Part shown: one piece after another, positions 6,144 to 13,707 of the stretch
How the letters are laid out: each line of letters opens with the position of its first letter
How positions within the stretch are numbered: position 1 is the stretch's first letter
From: Erythrobacter sp. BLCC-B19
GTDB lineage: Bacteria; Pseudomonadota; Alphaproteobacteria; Sphingomonadales; Sphingomonadaceae
Direction: 5' to 3'
Assembly (NCBI RefSeq): GCF_028621955.1
Contig: NZ_CP117516.1
Span: 2,564,001-2,628,000 of the forward strand
Length of the DNA: 64,000 nucleotides
Translations under genes and position numbers: made by a program
Notes under the pieces: model-generated
Database searches by the model: none
Told to the model about the DNA's origin: nothing
The model's input: only the letters and a program-made list of their open reading frames with translations

Positions 6144-7202
6144 ATGAAGATTGCAGTCCTGCCCGGCGACGGGATCGGCCCCGAAGTCACGGCTGAGGCC
6201 GTGGCGGTGCTTGAGGCGCTGGGCCTGCCCGGCCTTGCCCTTACCGCCGCCGACGTTGGCGGGGCGGCCTATCACAAGCATGGTCACCCGCTGCCCGAAG
6301 AAACCCTCAGCCTCGCCCGCGCGGCCGATGCGATCCTGTTCGGCGCGGTGGGCGATCCGACCTGCGACGCGCTCGAACGCCACCTGCGGCCCGAGCAGGC
6401 GATCCTGGGTCTCAGGAAGCACCTCGGCCTGTTTGCGAACCTGCGCCCGGCGCGGGTGTTTGCGGGGCTGGAACACCTCTCTCCCCTGCGCGCCGACATT
6501 GCCGGCGGGCTCGATATGCTGATCGTGCGCGAGCTGACGGGCGATGTCTATTTCGGTGCGAAAGGCCAGCGCACCACCGACAGCGGCGAGCGCGAGGGGT
6601 GGGACGCGATGTCCTATGCCGACAGCGAGGTGCGCCGCATCGCCCATGTCGCGTTCCGCGCGGCGGCGGCAGCGGGCCTGCCGCTTACCAGCGTCGACAA
6701 GGCCAACGTCCTCGAAACCAGCCAGCTGTGGCGCGATGTGGTGATCGCGGTTGCGGCGGAATACCCCGATGTCGCGCTCGATCATATGTATGTCGATAAT
6801 GCCGCGATGCAGGTGGTGAGCCACCCTGACCGCTTCGGCGTGGTGCTGACCGGCAATCTGTTCGGCGACATTCTGAGCGATCTGGCGAGCGCTGCCGTTG
6901 GCTCCATCGGCCTGCTCCCTTCGGCCTCGCTGGGTGAACGCGAGACGGCGCATGGCACCTTCGGTCTCTATGAACCGATCCACGGGTCCGCGCCCGACAT
7001 TGCCGGGCAGGGCAAGGCCAATCCGATGGCAACGATCCTTTCTGCCGCGATGATGCTGCGCCATTCCTTCGGGCTGGAGGCTGAGGCCGCCCGGGTCGAG
7101 GCGGCGGTCGCGCGGACGCTGGCTGACGGCATCCTTGGCGGCGATCTGGGCGGCAGCCACGGCACGGCGGCGATCGGCGCTGCGGTGCGGGAACGCCTGT
7201 AA
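6144..7202 (+). CDS. leuB: 3-isopropylmalate dehydrogenase
   Basis: A 352-residue enzyme of the isocitrate/isopropylmalate dehydrogenase family. It oxidises and decarboxylates 3-isopropylmalate in leucine synthesis using NAD. The N-terminal [14 protein letters not shown] and the signature [19 protein letters not shown] (metal and substrate site) are intact, as are the substrate-binding arginines around RPARVF and [12 protein letters not shown]. The cofactor region [15 protein letters not shown] indicates NAD specificity. Length is normal. The neighbouring recO and glycosyltransferase genes suggest a housekeeping operon rather than a leu operon, with no other leu gene adjacent. Confidence 0.96.
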   Translation: MKIAVLPGDGIGPEVTAEAVAVLEALGLPGLALTAADVGGAAYHKHGHPLPEETLSLARAADAILFGAVGDPTCDALERHLRPEQAILGLRKHLGLFANLRPARVFAGLEHLSPLRADIAGGLDMLIVRELTGDVYFGAKGQRTTDSGEREGWDAMSYADSEVRRIAHVAFRAAAAAGLPLTSVDKANVLETSQLWRDVVIAVAAEYPDVALDHMYVDNAAMQVVSHPDRFGVVLTGNLFGDILSDLASAAVGSIGLLPSASLGERETAHGTFGLYEPIHGSAPDIAGQGKANPMATILSAAMMLRHSFGLEAEAARVEAAVARTLADGILGGDLGGSHGTAAIGAAVRERL

Positions 7203-7207
7203 GCGCC

Positions 7208-8302
7208 ATGAGCCTCGATCTTGCCATCATCCTGCCGACCCTCAACGAGCGCGGCAATCTCGCCCCGCTGGTGGAGCGGATTGACCGTGCCATCGGGTCG
7301 GCGGCGCGGTGGGAGGTCATCATCGTCGATGATGACAGCAAGGACGGCACGGCGGACGAAGCGCGCGCGCTGGCGCTCACTGATCCGCGGGTGCGGGTGA
7401 TCCAGCGGATCGGCCGCCGGGGGCTGGCGAGCGCGGCGATCGAAGGCTTCTGCGCCACGGCTGCGCCCTATGTGGCGGTGATGGACGCCGACCACCAGCA
7501 CGATCCGGCGCTGCTGCCGGGGATGCTCGCGGTCTTGCAGGCGGGCGAGGCAGACATCTGCGTGGCGAGCCGCTTTGCCGAGGGCGCCAGCACCGCCGAA
7601 TGGGCCGCGCCCGAACGCGAGCGGCTCTCGACCTATGCCAATGCTCTGGCGCGCAAGATCACCGGCGTGGAGCTGACCGACCCGATGAGCGGCTATTTCA
7701 TGCTGCCTGCCAATGCCGCGCGCGCGCTGGTGCCGCGGCTGACGGGGATCGGGTTCAAGATCCTGCTCGACCTGCTGGCAACCTCGGACACGACCATGCG
7801 GGTCAGGGAATTTCCGCTCAATTTCGCCGCCCGCCGCGAAGGAGAAAGCAAGCTGGACCGCGCCATTCTGTTCGATTTCCTCGCCGGGCTGTATGACAAG
7901 ACGCTCGGCAAGGTGATCCCGACCCGCTTTGCCCTGTTCGGCACCGTCGGCGCGCTGGGCGTGGTGGTGCACTTTGCGGTGCTGACGAGCCTCTTGTTCG
8001 CCATCGGCCACCGCTTCGCCATCGCCCAGACCGCGGCGGTGCTGGTGGCGATGAGCTTCAACTTCTGGCTCAACAACTGGCTGACCTATCGCGACAAGCG
8101 GCTGGTGGGCTGGGCGGCGCTGCTGCGCGGCTGGCTGGGCTTTATCGCGACCTGCGCGGTGGGCGGCTTTGCCAACGTGGCGATTGCGACCTTCCTGGAA
8201 GGCAAGGGCCTGTTCTGGGCGCTCGCTGCGCTGGCGGGGATCGTGGTGGGATCGGTGTGGAACTACGCCCTGTCGAGCCGGTTCGTGTGGGGGAGGTTCT
8301 GA
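7208..8302 (+). CDS. polyprenol-phosphate mannosyltransferase fused to a GtrA-like membrane domain
   Basis: Residues about 1-230 form a GT-A family 2 glycosyltransferase (DLAIILPTLNERGNLAPLV; DDDSKDGT; MDADHQHDP as the metal-binding motif). This is the dolichol-phosphate-mannose synthase type, which transfers mannose from GDP-mannose to a polyprenyl phosphate. Residues about 235-364 are a GtrA-like domain with four membrane helices (FALFGTVGALGVVVHFAVL, NFWLNNWLTYRDKRL). The nearby PMT-type transferase at 8695-10032, on the other strand, would use the lipid-linked mannose for protein O-mannosylation. The start follows the leuB stop by five bases. Confidence 0.88.
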   Translation: MSLDLAIILPTLNERGNLAPLVERIDRAIGSAARWEVIIVDDDSKDGTADEARALALTDPRVRVIQRIGRRGLASAAIEGFCATAAPYVAVMDADHQHDPALLPGMLAVLQAGEADICVASRFAEGASTAEWAAPERERLSTYANALARKITGVELTDPMSGYFMLPANAARALVPRLTGIGFKILLDLLATSDTTMRVREFPLNFAARREGESKLDRAILFDFLAGLYDKTLGKVIPTRFALFGTVGALGVVVHFAVLTSLLFAIGHRFAIAQTAAVLVAMSFNFWLNNWLTYRDKRLVGWAALLRGWLGFIATCAVGGFANVAIATFLEGKGLFWALAALAGIVVGSVWNYALSSRFVWGRF

Positions 8303-8307
8303 CCCCT

Positions 8308-8686
8308 CGTCATTGCGAGCGAAGCGAAGCAATCCATGGACCGGAACCGGCATTTCCAGCCCGCCGTCTACATCATGGCGAACCACAAGAGCGGGACGAT
8401 TTACGTCGGCGTCACTTCCGACTTGCCCAAGCGAGCCTGGCAGCACCGTGAAGGTGTAGTCGAGGGCTTTACCCGCAGATATGGCTGCAAACGTTTGGTC
8501 TGGTTCGAGCTTCACTCGACCATGGAATACGCCATCATGCGCGAGAAGCAGATCAAGGGCGGTTCACGCGGCAAGAAGATCGCGCTGATCGAGGCGGCTA
8601 ATCCTGAATGGCGGGATTTGTTCTTCGAGTTGAGTTCTTAGTCCATGGATTGCTTCCCCCGGATCAAGTCCGGGGTCGCAATGACG
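8308..8686 (+). mobile_element. candidate GIY-YIG/palindrome unit, family A
   Basis: A family A palindrome is split by a GIY-YIG nuclease gene. The left half, CGTCATTGCGAGCGAAGC...CCATGGACC (8308-8341), contains the ATG of the gene. The right half, GTCCATGGATTGCTTC...TCGCAATGACG (8641-8686), begins on the last base of the stop codon. The right half also contains a nested CCCCGGATCAAGTCCGGGG hairpin of family B. The unit fits exactly between two genes. Mobility is inferred, not shown. Confidence 0.6.
8336..8641 (+). CDS. GIY-YIG nuclease domain protein
   Basis: The 101-residue product is essentially one GIY-YIG domain. It has VYIMANHKSGTIYVGVT (the two tyrosine motifs, here VYI...IYVG), a conserved arginine in the helix after SDLPKRAWQHR, and a downstream glutamate in REKQIKGG, the expected metal ligand. 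Family members of this short type are annotated as putative endonucleases; natural substrates are mostly unknown. The paralogue at 60867-61160 shares roughly 60 percent of aligned core residues by eye. The ATG sits in the CCATGG of the flanking palindrome and no Shine-Dalgarno sequence is evident. Confidence 0.88.
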   Translation: MDRNRHFQPAVYIMANHKSGTIYVGVTSDLPKRAWQHREGVVEGFTRRYGCKRLVWFELHSTMEYAIMREKQIKGGSRGKKIALIEAANPEWRDLFFELSS

Positions 8687-8694
8687 AGGCTACC

Positions 8695-10032
8695 TCACCT
8701 CCACCCATCCCACCACATCCACAGGGTGTAGCTGTCCGGCCCGGCGAGCGGCAGGGCGGCGAGGATGGGGAAGAACCATGCGAACACCGCCACTGATGCC
8801 GCCGGGATGCCGAGCGCGAGCCACTTGCCGCGCCGCCAGCGTCTGAGGTCGCTGCACGCCAGCGCCAGCGCCGCCAGCAGGAAGAAGCTCGGTGCGAAAT
8901 AGTGGTAGTAGAACTGCACCGGCTTGGGCGCGATCAGCCACAGGCCGAGGCTGGCGGCATAGCCCAGCGCCGCCGCCAGCCGCGCCCAATCTTTCGCCCA
9001 CACCCCGCGCAGCAGGCACCACGCCAGCGCCGGCAGGCCGAGCAGCATCGTCACCGGATTGCCGATCAGCAGCACCCCGCGCTGTGCCCCGTCGACGGGT
9101 TCATAAAGATACCAGATCCCGCGCGCATTCAGCACCCATTGCGGCCAGGTGCTCATGTAGCGGTGCGGGGTCATCAGCTGGCTTTGCAAGGCAAAGATTT
9201 CGCGGTGGAAGGCGATCAAGCCCTGCTCGGCGAGCGGGGAGGGGTGGAGATACTCCGCCAGCCAATATCCCGGCGCAAAGGTCGCCGCATAGGTCGCCAG
9301 CGGCAGCAGGCCGAGCCACACGAAGGCCTCGATCAGCGTCACCCCCGGCACCGGCGCGCCCCGGCGGCTGAGCAGCAGGCGGCGGCGTCCGGCCATGGCG
9401 CGGGCGGCGAAGAAGGTCAGCCCCGGCACCATCGCGAGGGGTATCGCATTCCACTTCGCCCCCAGCGCCAGCCCGATGGCAATCCCCGTCAGCGCCAGCC
9501 GCCAGCGGCCTTGCTCTGGCCGGGCGCAGGCAACCGCGAACTGCCATGCGGCGACCGCCAGCGCCGTCACCATCACGATGTCGAGCATTGCGATGCGGGT
9601 GTGGATGAAGAGCGGAAAGCCCGTTCCCAGCAGCACCGCGAAGGCGAGCGTGGCGAAGCGATCATGGCTGGCGTGCCACAGCGCGCGAACGCTGGCGATG
9701 AAGGCGAGCACGCCGCACAGCCACGGCATGATCCGCCAGCCCAGCGGATTGTCGCCCAGCAGAGCAAGCCCTGCCGCGATCAGCGTCTTGGCGAACAGCG
9801 GATGCTCGCGGTTGATATAGGCGCCCTCGCCCGTCTGCCACAGCGAGAGAATCTCGCGCGCCGCGGGAAGGTAGTGCACCTCGTCGAAATAGGGGATCGA
9901 CGGGGTCGCCAGCCGCCACCCGGCAACAAGGGCATAGAGCCCGGTCAGCGCGAGACACCACCGCAGCGGATCGCGCGGGCGCGGCGGCGGCGGGGCGGCG
10001 GCGGGAGAGGAGGGCGCTTGCGCTTCGGCCAT
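8695..10032 (-). CDS. PMT-type protein O-mannosyltransferase (GT39-like)
   Basis: A multi-pass membrane enzyme of about 445 residues. After a Pro/Ala-rich cytoplasmic start comes the first helix and the first-loop acidic motif PSIPYFDEVHYLPAAREIL, with NREHPLFAKTLIA in the same loop; both are hallmarks of PMT/ArnT-like glycosyltransferases. A PMT_4TM-like C-terminal region follows (KPVQFYYHYFAPSFFLLAALAL). It would move mannose from polyprenyl-phosphate-mannose onto serine or threonine of exported proteins. I chose the ATG at 10032; a TTG at 10071 would add 13 residues. The lipid-mannose synthase is encoded convergently at 7208-8302. Confidence 0.85.
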   Translation of the reverse strand: MAEAQAPSSPAAAPPPPRPRDPLRWCLALTGLYALVAGWRLATPSIPYFDEVHYLPAAREILSLWQTGEGAYINREHPLFAKTLIAAGLALLGDNPLGWRIMPWLCGVLAFIASVRALWHASHDRFATLAFAVLLGTGFPLFIHTRIAMLDIVMVTALAVAAWQFAVACARPEQGRWRLALTGIAIGLALGAKWNAIPLAMVPGLTFFAARAMAGRRRLLLSRRGAPVPGVTLIEAFVWLGLLPLATYAATFAPGYWLAEYLHPSPLAEQGLIAFHREIFALQSQLMTPHRYMSTWPQWVLNARGIWYLYEPVDGAQRGVLLIGNPVTMLLGLPALAWCLLRGVWAKDWARLAAALGYAASLGLWLIAPKPVQFYYHYFAPSFFLLAALALACSDLRRWRRGKWLALGIPAASVAVFAWFFPILAALPLAGPDSYTLWMWWDGWR

Positions 10033-10077
10033 GGCGGGGCCGCGCTTAGGCAGCGACAGCCCCGAGAGCAAGCGCGA

Positions 10078-10485
10078 TCAGTCTGCGCGCGGGCCTGCCT
10101 GCCGCTCCAGCCAGAACAGTCGCGCGGCCATCGCAAGCAGGCCAATGCTGGCGGTGGCGAGGATCAACAGCACCCACGCCCACAGGTTCATGCCGACAGC
10201 ACGCGCCCGCGGCAGGATCAGGAAGACAGCGATGCTCAGCGAAAACAGCAGATCCCACCACACCTGCACGCCCCACAGGTTGCTGGTGTGATTGACGATC
10301 ACCGGCATCACCCCTTCGCTCGCAATGGTGACGGCAGTGAAAGCGGCAAAGCCCGCGGCCAGCGCCCCTGCCAGCACGGCATTGCCCGGCGCTTGCGGGC
10401 GCAGGGTGATGGACAGGATCGCGGCAACGGCAAACACCAGCCCGCCACCGGCAAGCGCAATGAAGGGGGTCAGGCTTTCGGGCAT
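10078..10485 (-). CDS. four-helix membrane protein of unknown function
   Basis: The 135-residue product is almost entirely hydrophobic, with about four predicted membrane helices (PFIALAGGGLVFAVAAILSI, a second around GALAAGFAAFTAVTI, WWDLLFSLSIAVFLIL and WAWVLLILATASIGLLAM). It is divergent from a TetR-type regulator, and two operator-like palindromes lie in the shared 75-bp promoter region. It is therefore the likely target of that regulator. The family is not recognised; the HTSNLWGVQVWWDLLFS segment suggests a conserved small family. Confidence 0.75.
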   Translation of the reverse strand: MPESLTPFIALAGGGLVFAVAAILSITLRPQAPGNAVLAGALAAGFAAFTAVTIASEGVMPVIVNHTSNLWGVQVWWDLLFSLSIAVFLILPRARAVGMNLWAWVLLILATASIGLLAMAARLFWLERQAGPRAD

Positions 10486-10505
10486 GGCGGTTTCTCTCTG
10501 AATAT

Positions 10506-10552
10506 GTAGCGAGTGCTACGCGGGCTTGTAGCGTGATGTAGCGAACGCTACA
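10506..10552. promoter_or_regulatory. two TetR-type operators
   Basis: GTAGCGAGTGCTAC (10506-10519) and TGTAGCGAACGCTACA (10537-10552) are inverted repeats on the same half-site, TGTAGCG. A further half-site copy, TTGTAGCG, lies between them. They occupy the 75-bp gap between the divergent membrane protein and the TetR-family gene, so the regulator probably represses both, itself included. Confidence 0.75.
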
Positions 10553-10560
10553 AGAGGGCA

Positions 10561-11145
10561 ATGCGCGAGACTGCCCGCCGCCCCTCTGCCAGACTGCCGA
10601 TGTCGAAAGACACGCTGCTGCCGCTGCTGGCTGCCCATGTCCTTGCGCATGGTCTGGGCGGGGCGAGCCTGCGTCCTCTGGCCAAGGCGGCGGGGACGAG
10701 CGACCGGATGCTGCTCTACCACTTCGGCACCAAGGAGGCGCTGATTGCCGACCTGCTGGCCTATCTTGCGCGCATCTATGCAGGCACGCTCGATGCCGCG
10801 CTGGCGGGCGAGCGTCCGCAGACACGCGGGCAGGCGCTGGCGCGCATTCTGAAACACGCACGCGGCCCCGATATGCTCCCCTTCATGCAGCTTTGGTGGG
10901 AAATCGTCGCCGGTGCAGCGCGCGGGGTCGAGGGCTATCGTCCGGCCGCCCATGCGATGATGGCCGAACTGCTCGGTTGGCTCGAAGGGCAGATGCCGCA
11001 AGGCGATCCTGACCCCAAAGGCGGCGCGCGCTATCTGCTGACGCTGATCGAGGGCACGCTGATGCTGGCGGCAATCGGCCATGCCGATGTGGCGCGTGAC
11101 GGAATCGAAGCAGGTCTGCTTGCGGGCGGGCGCGCCCCGTCCTAG
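10561..11145 (+). CDS. TetR/AcrR family transcriptional regulator
   Basis: A 194-residue protein with an N-terminal helix-turn-helix, LRPLAKAAGTSDRMLLYHFG followed by TKEALIADLLAYL, the TetR signature. A helical C-terminal ligand-binding domain of about 120 residues follows. The operators at 10506-10552 lie only nine bases before the ATG at 10561, consistent with autorepression. The Shine-Dalgarno-like AGAGGG is very close to this ATG, so the in-frame ATG at 10600 (MSKDTLLPLL) is a reasonable alternative start. The ligand is unknown. It is followed by metZ after 11 bases. Confidence 0.9.
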   Translation: MRETARRPSARLPMSKDTLLPLLAAHVLAHGLGGASLRPLAKAAGTSDRMLLYHFGTKEALIADLLAYLARIYAGTLDAALAGERPQTRGQALARILKHARGPDMLPFMQLWWEIVAGAARGVEGYRPAAHAMMAELLGWLEGQMPQGDPDPKGGARYLLTLIEGTLMLAAIGHADVARDGIEAGLLAGGRAPS

Positions 11146-11156
11146 AGACGCGCCCC

Positions 11157-12374
11157 ATGAAGAAGACCACCGGCATGGACCGCGCCGCCACAAAGAACTG
11201 GCGCCCCGCAACCCGCGCGCTGCGCGGCGGCACCTGGCGCTCCGAACATGGGGAGACCAGCGAGGCGCTGTTCCTCTCTTCGGGCTATACCTATGACGAT
11301 GCGGCGACGGTCGCCGCACGCTTCGCGGGCGAGGCCGAGGGGATGACCTATTCGCGCCTCCAGAACCCGACGGTGGCGATGCTGGAAGAACGTATCGCGC
11401 TGATCGAGGGGGCGGAAGCCTGCCGCACGCAGGCGAGCGGGATGGCGGCGATGACGGCGGCGCTCTTGTGCCAGCTTTCGGCGGGCGATCATGTCGTTGC
11501 CGCGCGCGCCGCGTTTGGCTCGTGCCGCTGGCTGGTCGATACCCTGCTGCCGAAGTTCGGGATCGAGACCACCGTGATCGACAGCGCCGATAACGCCGCG
11601 TGGGAAGCCGCGATCCGGCCCAATACCAAGGTGTTCTTCTTCGAGACGCCCGCCAACCCGACGCTCGATGTGGTTGATCTGGCTTACGTTTGCGGCCTCG
11701 CCCGCGCGCACGGGATCACCTCTGTGGTCGACAATGCCTTCGCCTCGCCCGTGCTCCAGCGCCCGATGGAGTTCGGCGCGGATGTGGTGGCCTATTCTGC
11801 CACCAAGCTGATGGACGGGCAGGGCCGCGTGCTGGCAGGCGCGATCTGTGCGAGCAAGCAGTGGATCGACGAGGTGTTGATGCCGTTCCAGCGCAACACC
11901 GGCCCGACGCTTTCGGCCTTCAACGCCTGGGTGGTGCTGAAGGGGCTGGAGACGCTGCCGATGCGCGCCTTCAAGCAGTCGGAGCAAGCAGTCGCGCTCG
12001 GCCAGTTCCTCGAACCGCGGGTGCAAGCGGCGGGCGGCCATCTGCTCCACCCCGGCCTGCCGAGCCACCCGCAGCACAATCTCGCGATCTCGCAAATGGA
12101 CGCTACGGGTCCGATCTTCGCGCTCGATGTCGGCACCCGCGCGCGGGCCTTTGCGATCCTCGATGCGCTCAAGCTGGTCGATATCTCGAACAATATCGGC
12201 GATGCGCGCAGTCTGATGTGCCACCCGGCCTCGACCACCCACGCCGGCCTGACCGACGATGCGCGCAAGGCGATGGGCGTGACCGAAGGCCTGCTGCGCA
12301 TCAATGTGGGCCTTGAGGACATCGAGGACCTCACCGAAGACATGGACCAGGCGCTCGCGGCGGCGGGGATGTGA
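11157..12374 (+). CDS. metZ: O-succinylhomoserine sulfhydrylase
   Basis: A 405-residue fold-type I PLP enzyme of the Cys/Met metabolism family. The PLP lysine is K217 in AYSATKLMDGQGR. The FFETPANPTLDVVDL and DNAFASPVLQRP segments and the C-terminal SRSL-like SLMCHPASTTHAG are typical. MetZ makes homocysteine directly from O-succinylhomoserine and sulfide in methionine synthesis. The DGQGRV sequence after the lysine favours MetZ over cystathionine gamma-synthase. The last codons overlap the GTG start of the next gene, so translation is probably coupled. Confidence 0.93.
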   Translation: MKKTTGMDRAATKNWRPATRALRGGTWRSEHGETSEALFLSSGYTYDDAATVAARFAGEAEGMTYSRLQNPTVAMLEERIALIEGAEACRTQASGMAAMTAALLCQLSAGDHVVAARAAFGSCRWLVDTLLPKFGIETTVIDSADNAAWEAAIRPNTKVFFFETPANPTLDVVDLAYVCGLARAHGITSVVDNAFASPVLQRPMEFGADVVAYSATKLMDGQGRVLAGAICASKQWIDEVLMPFQRNTGPTLSAFNAWVVLKGLETLPMRAFKQSEQAVALGQFLEPRVQAAGGHLLHPGLPSHPQHNLAISQMDATGPIFALDVGTRARAFAILDALKLVDISNNIGDARSLMCHPASTTHAGLTDDARKAMGVTEGLLRINVGLEDIEDLTEDMDQALAAAGM

Positions 12375-12994
12375 CTGGGGGGCGGACTCTCTTATTGGCG
12401 CTCATTGCGCTGGCGCCAGCGGGGTGCGGGAACGCGGTTTATCGCGCCGCCGAACCGTCAGAACCTGCCGCCATGCCTTCCCCCTCTCCTAGCGTTGCAT
12501 CTGCCGCGGCCTCGCTGGGCCGCGATGAAGAGGCAACGCCGACCGAACAGGCCTTCGCTGATGCCGTCACCGCTGTTGCCCGCAGCCTCGGCAGCGACGA
12601 CCCCGAAGCGACTTCGGCCCGCCCCGACGATGTGTTCGCGCCACTGCGGAACGCCGGGCTGGCGGGCGCTGGCTTCGACGGCCAGGTCGACCATTTCGGC
12701 TGGATCACCCCGCGCCGCCCCTTGCGCTTCCTCGGCTACGACGTCGCGCTTGTTTTCGCCGAGGAAATGCGCGCTGGAATCGTGGGTTGCTGCGTCAATG
12801 ACGGCGTGACACTCATATTGGCACCGGGCGGTGATCGCGCCGCCGTGGAGCGATTCGCTGAGGCGCAGCGCTGCAAGATCGAACCGGCCAGCCGGAACAC
12901 CCGCTTTGAAATGGCGACCTACGACAATTCGGCGTTGAGGGCCCGACGGGGCCTGATCGCGCTGAGCTGCCATGCAGGAGACATGATGGAATGA
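12371..12994 (+). CDS. putative lipoprotein of unknown function
   Basis: The 207-residue product starts with GTG inside the metZ stop region (ATGTGA). Its N-terminus, TGGRTLLLALIALAPAGCGN, is a signal sequence with a lipobox, APAGC. A low-complexity Pro/Ser/Ala stretch is followed by a domain of about 130 residues containing GFDGQVDHFGWITPRRPLRF and a Gly-Cys-Cys motif (VGCCVND), plus two further cysteines. I do not recognise the domain. It overlaps the downstream isomerase by four bases (ATGA), making a tightly coupled metZ / lipoprotein / isomerase set. Confidence 0.75.
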   Translation: MTGGRTLLLALIALAPAGCGNAVYRAAEPSEPAAMPSPSPSVASAAASLGRDEEATPTEQAFADAVTAVARSLGSDDPEATSARPDDVFAPLRNAGLAGAGFDGQVDHFGWITPRRPLRFLGYDVALVFAEEMRAGIVGCCVNDGVTLILAPGGDRAAVERFAEAQRCKIEPASRNTRFEMATYDNSALRARRGLIALSCHAGDMME

Positions 12995-13620
12995 CCAAAC
13001 GCGTTGAACTCGTCTTCGATTTCGTCAGCCCCAATGCCTACCTGATCTGGTGGCCGCTGCGCGAACTGCTTGATCGCTATGAGGCCGAACTCGACGTGAT
13101 CCCCGTCTTCCTCGGCGGGATGCACAAGCTCACCGGCAATGCCCCGCCGATGATCCGTGACGCCGAGGTCAAGGGCAAGAACGAATACGCGATGCTGGAA
13201 ATGCAGCGTTTCATCGCGAAGCACGGCCTCACCCGCTATCGCCTGCATCCGCAATTCCCCTTCAATTCGATCCTGCTCCAGCGGATGCTCTACGCCGCCG
13301 ATCAGGACGGACGCGGGGTGCAGTTTGCAGAAGGCCTGCTGCGCCCGATCTGGGAAGACGGACTGGACATCGCCTCGCCCGAGGCGATCGGCGCGGTGCT
13401 GGCGGAAGCGGGCTTCGATGCCGCCGACCTCTTCGCCCGCGCACAGACCGACGCGGTCAAGCAAGGCCTTGCCGCCAACACCGATGCCGTGGTCGCGCGC
13501 GGGGCTTTCGGGATCCCGACGATGTTCGTGGGCGCGTCGAAGGGTTCGGGGGGCGAGGGCGAAATCTTCTTCGGCAAGGAACGCCTCGGCCAGATCGAGG
13601 AACTGCTCGCCAAGGGTTGA
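12991..13620 (+). CDS. 2-hydroxychromene-2-carboxylate isomerase family protein (DsbA-like fold)
   Basis: The 209-residue product begins KRVELVFDFVSPNAYLIWWP, where SPNAY is the family's glutathione-site motif, with serine replacing the redox cysteine of DsbA. It continues with a helical insert and ends with VVARGAFGIPTMFVG, the cis-proline region. NahD-type members isomerise 2-hydroxychromene-2-carboxylate with glutathione in naphthalene degradation. No other aromatic-degradation gene lies nearby, so the real substrate may differ. Its start overlaps the stop of the lipoprotein gene by four bases. Confidence 0.88.
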   Translation: MTKRVELVFDFVSPNAYLIWWPLRELLDRYEAELDVIPVFLGGMHKLTGNAPPMIRDAEVKGKNEYAMLEMQRFIAKHGLTRYRLHPQFPFNSILLQRMLYAADQDGRGVQFAEGLLRPIWEDGLDIASPEAIGAVLAEAGFDAADLFARAQTDAVKQGLAANTDAVVARGAFGIPTMFVGASKGSGGEGEIFFGKERLGQIEELLAKG

Positions 13621-13707
13621 CCGTCCGCGCGGCGATCCATCGCAAGCCCCTTGCCATTCCAGCGCCAAATCATAGGCTTGGCGAATCAGGGAAGCACGGG
13701 GGTCGAT

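Noticed and set aside
12991-13620. A naphthalene-degradation operon.
   Set aside because: The isomerase is the only related gene, and the neighbours are metZ and a lipoprotein.
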